Notes under the pieces: model-generated
Told to the model about the DNA's origin: nothing
What the model saw: the letters and a program-made list of their open reading frames with translations, nothing else
The model's database searches: none
Translations under genes and position numbers: made by a program
Virus record (IMG/VR): IMGVR_UViG_3300025012_000035
Coordinates: 78,797 to 142,796 of that record
Direction: 5' to 3' (one strand)
DNA length: 64,000 nucleotides
Source of the DNA: a virus
Part shown: one piece after another, positions 59,129 to 64,000 of the stretch
Position numbering within the stretch: position 1 is the stretch's first letter
How the letters are laid out: the number at the start of each line of letters is the position of its first letter

Positions 59129-59416
59129 ATGGTCAATGTTGAAAAAGTTCCGTACAAATCAATTGAAGTAGAAATTAATACAGGAGAATTGCAAACCATT
59201 TCTACAGGAAACAAAATTAGATTTATTTCAGAAGACAACGGAGAATTAAAAGTAGGAAATGTAACTGGATTCAAAGGTACAAAACCAGAGAAAGTTGAAA
59301 TTGAATTTATTCCTGATGGTGGAAAACATAATGAAAGATGGAATGTAGTTGAAATGCAAGAAGGAAGTCTGAGATTATATGTTGAAGATGATGATGAGAA
59401 AGAGGATGAAGAGTAG
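59129..59416 (+). CDS. Hypothetical acidic protein, 95 aa
   Basis: ATG 59129 lies 13 bases from AAAAGGAG; in-frame ATG 59105 lies before it. Beta-rich (SIEVEINTGELQTISTGNKIRFISEDNGELKVG), with an acidic tail (VEDDDEKEDEE) as in DNA-mimic or SSB-type proteins. First gene of the replication operon. Confidence 0.6.
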   Translation: MVNVEKVPYKSIEVEINTGELQTISTGNKIRFISEDNGELKVGNVTGFKGTKPEKVEIEFIPDGGKHNERWNVVEMQEGSLRLYVEDDDEKEDEE

Positions 59417-59509
59417 GATTTAATTAGTCGATTGATAGTTTAGTTATTAAATAAGTATACAGAATGAAAAAATAAAAATATAAAATTAAAAGGAGATTAG
59501 ATTATACAT

Positions 59510-60727
59510 ATGGCAAAAGAAACTAAAGAAAAAACACCTCTAAAAAAAGGTACTGCTTCATTTCAATTAATTGGTGAAGCGAAAGTTAATGATTATACTT
59601 TTAAAATTGATGAAGAATCAAGTTCTGGTTGGGTTTATAATGTTATGAATCTTGGTGTAGACTGTGGTAATGGAAATGTAGTTTATGCCGACATGATGGG
59701 TGGATATAGTAACAAAGGTGATTCTGTTGTTTATGTTCATGGTAAGAAAACAGAAGATGGTAAAGACAAAGATGATTATGAAAATAAATTTACTATTGAT
59801 TGGGAAGATAGACTTGACGAAAATATTACTGAACAAGTTGGAAATCAATGTTTTATCACAGTAGGATTAGAAAAAGATGCAAAAGAAAAAACTTTTTCTA
59901 AGAAATTCTTATCTTCATATGATGCTATTGAATACATAAAAGAACATCTTACTGATGGAATGGTTGTTAATGTAAAAGGTAATTTAAAATACTCAATTTA
60001 TCAAGATAGTATTCAAGTTAAAAAGGAAATTACTTCTGTATATCTATCAAAAGCAGATGATGTATCTAAATATTCTGCAACATTTCAACAAACAATTCTT
60101 GTTGACAAAGATAGTATTGGTAAATATGATAAGGAATCTGGTTCATTCCCAATCACTACATATGTTGTTGATTATGTTGGCAAATACGGTCAAGATAAGA
60201 TTGAAATTAAACAAAATGTAGTATTCACTAAAGTATTTCAATTTGAAGTTGCAGAAAAAGATTTAGAAAAAGGTGCAAAATTACTTGTAAAAATGTTTAA
60301 AGCAAAAAAAGATAATGTTAATGAAATCACAGTAGAAGGTATTATTGTTGAAGGTCAAGCAAAAGTTAATATTACTTTAGACGATGTACCAGAAGATATT
60401 AGAGAATTAATTGAATTGGGTGCTTATACAAAAGAAGAAGCATTAGCAAAATGTGCTGTTGGAAATACTAGAGAAAAGAAAATGTTAATCAAAAAACCTG
60501 TTATTAAACTTGTTGGAGAAGGTGACGATAAGAAACCTGTAATTCAAAGAACAGATGAAAAATATAAATTTGAAGATTTAGTATTCTTAAATCAATTACT
60601 TAGCGAAAAAGAAGGTAAGAGTAAAGACGATAAGAATACTGATACAAATGATAGTGACACAGAAGAAGAAAATTCTAGCGATTACAGTTTAGATGATTTA
60701 GATAAATTGCTTGCAGAAGATGATTAG
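59510..60727 (+). CDS. Putative phage single-stranded DNA-binding protein, 405 aa
   Basis: ATG 59510 after AAAAGGAG. Residues 15-190 look like one or two OB folds (GTASFQLIGEAKVNDYTFKI..., NQCFITVGLE, GMVVNVKGNLKYSIYQDSIQVKKEITSVYL). A further beta part runs to about 300. The last 35 residues are acidic with a hydrophobic tip (EEENSSDYSLDDLDKLLAEDD), typical of SSB C-termini that recruit partners. Directly upstream of RecA-like and DnaB-like genes. Assignment is by fold pattern and context. Confidence 0.6.
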   Translation: MAKETKEKTPLKKGTASFQLIGEAKVNDYTFKIDEESSSGWVYNVMNLGVDCGNGNVVYADMMGGYSNKGDSVVYVHGKKTEDGKDKDDYENKFTIDWEDRLDENITEQVGNQCFITVGLEKDAKEKTFSKKFLSSYDAIEYIKEHLTDGMVVNVKGNLKYSIYQDSIQVKKEITSVYLSKADDVSKYSATFQQTILVDKDSIGKYDKESGSFPITTYVVDYVGKYGQDKIEIKQNVVFTKVFQFEVAEKDLEKGAKLLVKMFKAKKDNVNEITVEGIIVEGQAKVNITLDDVPEDIRELIELGAYTKEEALAKCAVGNTREKKMLIKKPVIKLVGEGDDKKPVIQRTDEKYKFEDLVFLNQLLSEKEGKSKDDKNTDTNDSDTEEENSSDYSLDDLDKLLAEDD

Positions 60728-60752
60728 GATATTTATTGATTAAAATTATTGG

Positions 60753-60787
60753 TTTATAGAAGGAGAAATTAAATCTCCTTCTATAAA
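60753..60787 (+). other. 14-bp perfect hairpin containing a ribosome-binding-site sequence
   Basis: TTTATAGAAGGAGA (60753-60766) and TCTCCTTCTATAAA (60774-60787) pair fully around a seven-base loop. The left arm contains AAGGAGA and the right arm its complement, just before the true AAAAGGAGG at 60791. No T-run, so not a standard terminator. Confidence 0.55.
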
Positions 60788-60807
60788 GATAAAAGGAGGA
60801 AATAATT

Positions 60808-61332
60808 ATTGGCATTAAAGCAATTGATTTAACTAATCAGAAATTTGGTAGATTAACCGTAATTAAAAGAGCAAAAGAAAATATATGTAATAAACCTGCT
60901 TGGATATGCGAATGTGAATGTGGTAATAAAATTACGACTAGAGGTTATTTACTTAGAAGTGGTCAAACACTATCATGTGGATGCTATAGAAATGAAATGA
61001 TTTCAAAAGCAAATTCTAAACATAATATGAGTCAAACACCATTTTATCATATATGGAAAAGTATGACACAAAGATGTAATAATCCAAATCATCAATTTTA
61101 TAATTATTATGGTGGTCGTGGAATTAAAGTTTGTGATGAATGGTTGGAATTTAAAAATTTTATGAATGATATGTATGAAAGTTATCAATTGCATAAAGAA
61201 GAATATAAAGAAGATACAGAAATTGATAGAATAGATTGTAATCAAGGTTATAATAAAAATAATTGTAAATGGGTAACAAGAATTGAAAATATGAATAATA
61301 CAAGGAGAAATAAAAAATATGATAAACAATAG
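60808..61332 (+). CDS. HNH-associated phage protein (homing-enzyme-like), 174 aa, apparent ATT start
   Basis: GGAGG (60795-60799) is eight bases before ATT 60808, which opens IGIKAIDLTNQKFGRLTVIKRA. Homologues start MGxKxxDLTGQKFGRLTV, so ATT stands where ATG is expected. Then WICECECGNK...LRSGQTLSCGC, YHIWKSMTQRCNNPNHQFYNYYGGRGIKVCDEW and IDRIDCNQGYNKNNCKWVT. This is a widespread phage family often annotated as HNH or AP2-associated. Its 3' end overlaps the RecA-like gene. Confidence 0.75.
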   Translation: MGIKAIDLTNQKFGRLTVIKRAKENICNKPAWICECECGNKITTRGYLLRSGQTLSCGCYRNEMISKANSKHNMSQTPFYHIWKSMTQRCNNPNHQFYNYYGGRGIKVCDEWLEFKNFMNDMYESYQLHKEEYKEDTEIDRIDCNQGYNKNNCKWVTRIENMNNTRRNKKYDKQ

Positions 61333-62473
61333 AAAGTTTGGAAAAAAGAATATAATAAAAGTAGATCCTTTGGCGTATAATATTTGCTTGTTAGGAGAAC
61401 CTAAAATTGGAAAATCTACTGTTATTAAAGAAATGCTTGAAAGACTTATTGGTGAAGATGGGTATATATTTTTAGAAATGGCTGGAGAAGCTGGAGCGGA
61501 TGCAATTAGTGGTATTGTTTATGAAGATGTTGACGATTGGGAAGAATTAGAAGATATTATTGAAGATATTGAATATAATAAAAATACAGAATATGCAAAT
61601 TTAAAAGCTATTGTTGCTGATACATATGATGGTTGGATTAAATTAGCAGAAAAAGAAGCAATCCGTTTATGGAATAAAGATCATTCAGATAAAAAAGCAG
61701 ATTCAATAGATTCTGCATGGAATGGTTTTCAAAAAGGTCAAGCAAAAGCGTTTGAATTAATGTTTGATATTGTAGTAAGATTAAGAAAAATTGGAGTTTC
61801 AATGATTATTATTGGTCATGTTAAGAATAGAGAACTTACTGATATTGCAACAGGTACTACATATCAAACATTAACATCTGATGTTGAAAAAATATATTTC
61901 AATCTTTTAAAGAAAAAGATGCATTTTATTGGACTTGCATATTATGATAGAACGATTATAACAGAAAAAACAGGAAAGAAAAATATTGTTACTAAAAAAG
62001 ATGAAACTAGAAATAAATTAACAGAAGAAAGTAGAAAAATTAAATTCAGAGATGATAATATGGCTTTAGATAGTGGTAGTAGATTTGCAGATATAGTAGA
62101 AGAAATTCCACTTGATGCAGATTCTTTAATTAATGCATTGCAAGATGCTATTAAAGCAGAACATAATAAACAATCTGATGCAAAATCAATAGAAGAAACA
62201 AGGACAATTCAAGAAGAAGCAAAAAAAGAAGTTATAGAAGAAAATGCAACAAAGAAAAAAGAAGAGATTGATGAAAAGAAAGAATTAGAAACAAAAAAAA
62301 TATTATTAGAAAAATTTAAAACAACAATGAATATTTTAAAAACTGACAATGATAAGGTTAAAAAAGTTTCTAATAAATTAAAAGAATTAGAATTGTTACC
62401 TAAAGAATTAGAAACTTCTAATATAGAAAAACTTAAAGAATTAGTAGAATTCATGGAAGTTATTGCTTCTTAA
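61319..62473 (+). CDS. RecA/Sak4-like ATPase, 384 aa
   Basis: ATG inside the end of the preceding gene, AAGGAG upstream. Walker A at CLLGEPKIGKSTVIKEML (residues 22-39), Walker B-like KAIVADTYDGW and VSMIIIGHV at about 160. The ATP-binding core is followed by a long Lys/Glu helix with coiled coil (EEAKKEVIEENATKKKEEIDEKKELETKK). Phage proteins of this kind (Sak4/AAA_24-like) promote strand annealing or exchange with a phage SSB, which is here just upstream. Confidence 0.75.
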   Translation: MINNRKFGKKNIIKVDPLAYNICLLGEPKIGKSTVIKEMLERLIGEDGYIFLEMAGEAGADAISGIVYEDVDDWEELEDIIEDIEYNKNTEYANLKAIVADTYDGWIKLAEKEAIRLWNKDHSDKKADSIDSAWNGFQKGQAKAFELMFDIVVRLRKIGVSMIIIGHVKNRELTDIATGTTYQTLTSDVEKIYFNLLKKKMHFIGLAYYDRTIITEKTGKKNIVTKKDETRNKLTEESRKIKFRDDNMALDSGSRFADIVEEIPLDADSLINALQDAIKAEHNKQSDAKSIEETRTIQEEAKKEVIEENATKKKEEIDEKKELETKKILLEKFKTTMNILKTDNDKVKKVSNKLKELELLPKELETSNIEKLKELVEFMEVIAS

Positions 62474-62486
62474 AAGAATTGAAATT

Positions 62487-62516
62487 AGAGGTGGGTTTAA
62501 TATACCACCTCTTTAA
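62487..62516 (+). terminator. Weak terminator-like hairpin
   Basis: AGAGGTGG (62487-62494) pairs with CCACCTCT (62505-62512), followed by only TTAAATTAT. Could reduce rather than stop transcription into the helicase genes. Confidence 0.4.
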
Positions 62517-62538
62517 ATTATAATTATAGGTGATGAAT

Positions 62539-62991
62539 ATGGCAAAAATGACAGAGCAAGAAAAAAAGGATTGGAATGAATTATATCAATATATAAAAAT
62601 AGAAATATTTGAATATGATAAATCTCAAAAACTACCTTCATATATGGTGTTAAGGTTAAAAGGTTTAAAAGAAGGTAAGTTTATGGCAAATAAGAAAACT
62701 ACATCTATGGCTAATTATGAGTATCAGCATATTTTATATACTTTTAAAATTAATAAAATGAAAATAAAGCAAATAGTTAGGTCACAAGATTTCAAGAATG
62801 AACAACATAGATTTAATACTATAATGATTATAATTGAAAAAGAAATTAATGATGTTGTAAATAGATTGAAACAAGTAGTTAAATCAGAAGAAAAAGTTGA
62901 GAATATGAAATTTGAAAATATGACACATGAAGGAGCAGGATATATAAATAAAAGTAAAAAACTTAATAATGAATTAGAAGAATTATGGTAA
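62539..62991 (+). CDS. Hypothetical protein in the replication operon, 150 aa
   Basis: ATG 62539 after AGGTG; ATG 62530/62536 nearby are alternatives. MTEQEKKDWNELYQYIKIEIFEYDKSQKLPSYMVLRLKGL..., helical and basic. Position between the RecA-like and DnaB-like genes, with its stop touching the next ATG, suggests a replication accessory role. No family recognised. Confidence 0.6.
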   Translation: MAKMTEQEKKDWNELYQYIKIEIFEYDKSQKLPSYMVLRLKGLKEGKFMANKKTTSMANYEYQHILYTFKINKMKIKQIVRSQDFKNEQHRFNTIMIIIEKEINDVVNRLKQVVKSEEKVENMKFENMTHEGAGYINKSKKLNNELEELW

Positions 62992-64000
62992 ATGGATGGT
63001 GCGTTGATGGCAGAAAAAAATAAAAAAGAATTAAGTCCTTTAGAGATTGAATTAATAAAATCAAGTAAGAAGGTACAAGAATATAAACTTGCTTGTGAAG
63101 CTAATATCGTAAGTATCCTTTACAAAAATCCAGATTTATACTTTACATATGATAATCTAAATATAAAAAGTTTTACAGATAATGTATGGAGAGTTTATTT
63201 TGCTATAGGTTATGATATTATTGTAAAAGAAAATAAAAAAACATTAGATGATATTACTATTGGTTTATATTTAGAGAAACATTTAAAACTAAAACAAAAA
63301 TATGAAGAATATGGTGGTTATAACACCATTGATAAATCAAAAGAATATATTAATATTGATAATATAAATGGATATGTTAATGAATTGCATAAATGGAATG
63401 CTGTATTGCAATTGTTAGCAAGAAGATTCCCAGTTTATGATAAGATTAAAGAGTTTGTGGATATGTCAGCAGAACAAATATATGATATATATGAAGCAAT
63501 GCTTAATCATATATTTGTTAATGTTGAAGGGGAAATTAAAAGTTATAATATTGCTGATAATATTGATGAATTAATTGAAGAGTTAGATAAAGGTTTGGCA
63601 GTAGGTTTACCATATAATAATCTACCAATGATTACTAAAGAAACAGGAGGAATGTTATGTGGTAATATTACTTTAATAGGTGGACTTTCTAATGTTGGGA
63701 AAACTACATTTGCAAGAAACTCTATAATACAAAGCATTATAGATAATAATGAAAGAATTGTTATAATGCTTAATGAAGATGGATTGAAAAAATGGCAACG
63801 TGAATTTATTGTTTTTGTAGCAAATAATATTTTAAAACAAGATTTACAAAAATACATAGTTAGAGATGGAAAGTATTCTTCGGAGATTAAAGAAATATTA
63901 TATAAAAGTATAGAATGGATAAAAAAACAAAAAGAAGATAAAAGAATTACTATTATACCATTCCCAAAATGGTCAACGACAAAAGCAATTCAAATTATGA
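62992..64000 (+). CDS. DnaB-type replicative helicase (partial)
   Basis: ATG 62992 directly after the previous stop, or ATG 63007 with GGATGGTG upstream. The N-terminal region (SSKKVQEYKLACEANIVSILYKNPDLYF) is the DnaB helical domain; GNITLIGGLSNVGKTTFARN near residue 225 is Walker A of the RecA-type motor. It continues beyond the window. It unwinds DNA ahead of the fork, loaded with the SSB-like protein encoded upstream. Confidence 0.82.
   Translation, partial: MDGALMAEKNKKELSPLEIELIKSSKKVQEYKLACEANIVSILYKNPDLYFTYDNLNIKSFTDNVWRVYFAIGYDIIVKENKKTLDDITIGLYLEKHLKLKQKYEEYGGYNTIDKSKEYINIDNINGYVNELHKWNAVLQLLARRFPVYDKIKEFVDMSAEQIYDIYEAMLNHIFVNVEGEIKSYNIADNIDELIEELDKGLAVGLPYNNLPMITKETGGMLCGNITLIGGLSNVGKTTFARNSIIQSIIDNNERIVIMLNEDGLKKWQREFIVFVANNILKQDLQKYIVRDGKYSSEIKEILYKSIEWIKKQKEDKRITIIPFPKWSTTKAIQIM

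Overview
The window looks like part of a large, very AT-rich bacteriophage or phage-plasmid genome from a low-GC Firmicute, most likely a Clostridium-like host. All convincing genes lie on the plus strand, packed head to tail as short ORFs, nearly all preceded by an AAAGGAG-type ribosome-binding site. No ribosomal RNA, tRNA or CRISPR array was seen. Recognisable functions are those of big phages: an RNase H tail end, a NAD-dependent DNA ligase, a putative single-strand DNA-binding protein, a RecA/Sak4-like ATPase, a DnaB-type helicase, a helicase with an adenine methyltransferase, HNH/AP2 endonucleases and many tiny zinc-ribbon proteins. The phage assignment, and any resemblance to circular pseudolysogenic clostridial phages, is inference. 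No structural or terminase gene is visible.

Layout. 0-9 kb: RNase H end, a DUF2135-type large protein with its partner, YqeY, a type-2 peptidyl-tRNA hydrolase and small ORFs. 9-15.5 kb: an accessory island resembling an agr quorum-sensing cassette. It has a DUF5317-like membrane protein, an AgrC-like sensor without a kinase, a 36-residue AgrD-like pre-peptide, a MazF/PemK-type protein, an IS607-type TnpB insertion and AgrB with its catalytic His/Cys. 15.5-18.6 kb: a control region with a LexA-like box, then a DGQHR (DndB-like) protein and a degenerate tyrosine-recombinase-like protein. 18.6-42 kb: a long run of tiny, mostly unknown genes, interrupted by an IS605-type TnpB element (28.3-29.7 kb) and containing several frameshifted genes. 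42-46 kb: methyltransferase and helicase. 46-50 kb: a secreted Ser/Thr-rich protein and unknowns. 50-54.4 kb: an RNA-repair block (HNH, RNA ligase, nucleotidyltransferase, CCA-adding enzyme). 54.4-64 kb: small ORFs, then DNA ligase and the replication operon (SSB-like, HNH, RecA-like, DnaB).

Regulation. Sigma-70-type promoters with an exact TTGACA and a 17-18 base spacer recur. Two of them place the transcript start inside an inverted repeat whose other arm covers the ribosome-binding site and start codon, with compensating sequence changes between the two copies. Several dispersed intergenic hairpin families also recur. At least six genes with strong ribosome-binding sites appear to begin with ATT or ATA instead of ATG.

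Most likely system of interest: a phage-borne peptide signalling cassette (AgrB, AgrD and a kinase-less receptor) with a toxin-like RNase inside it. Second, an RNA-repair set that could counter tRNA-cutting defences.
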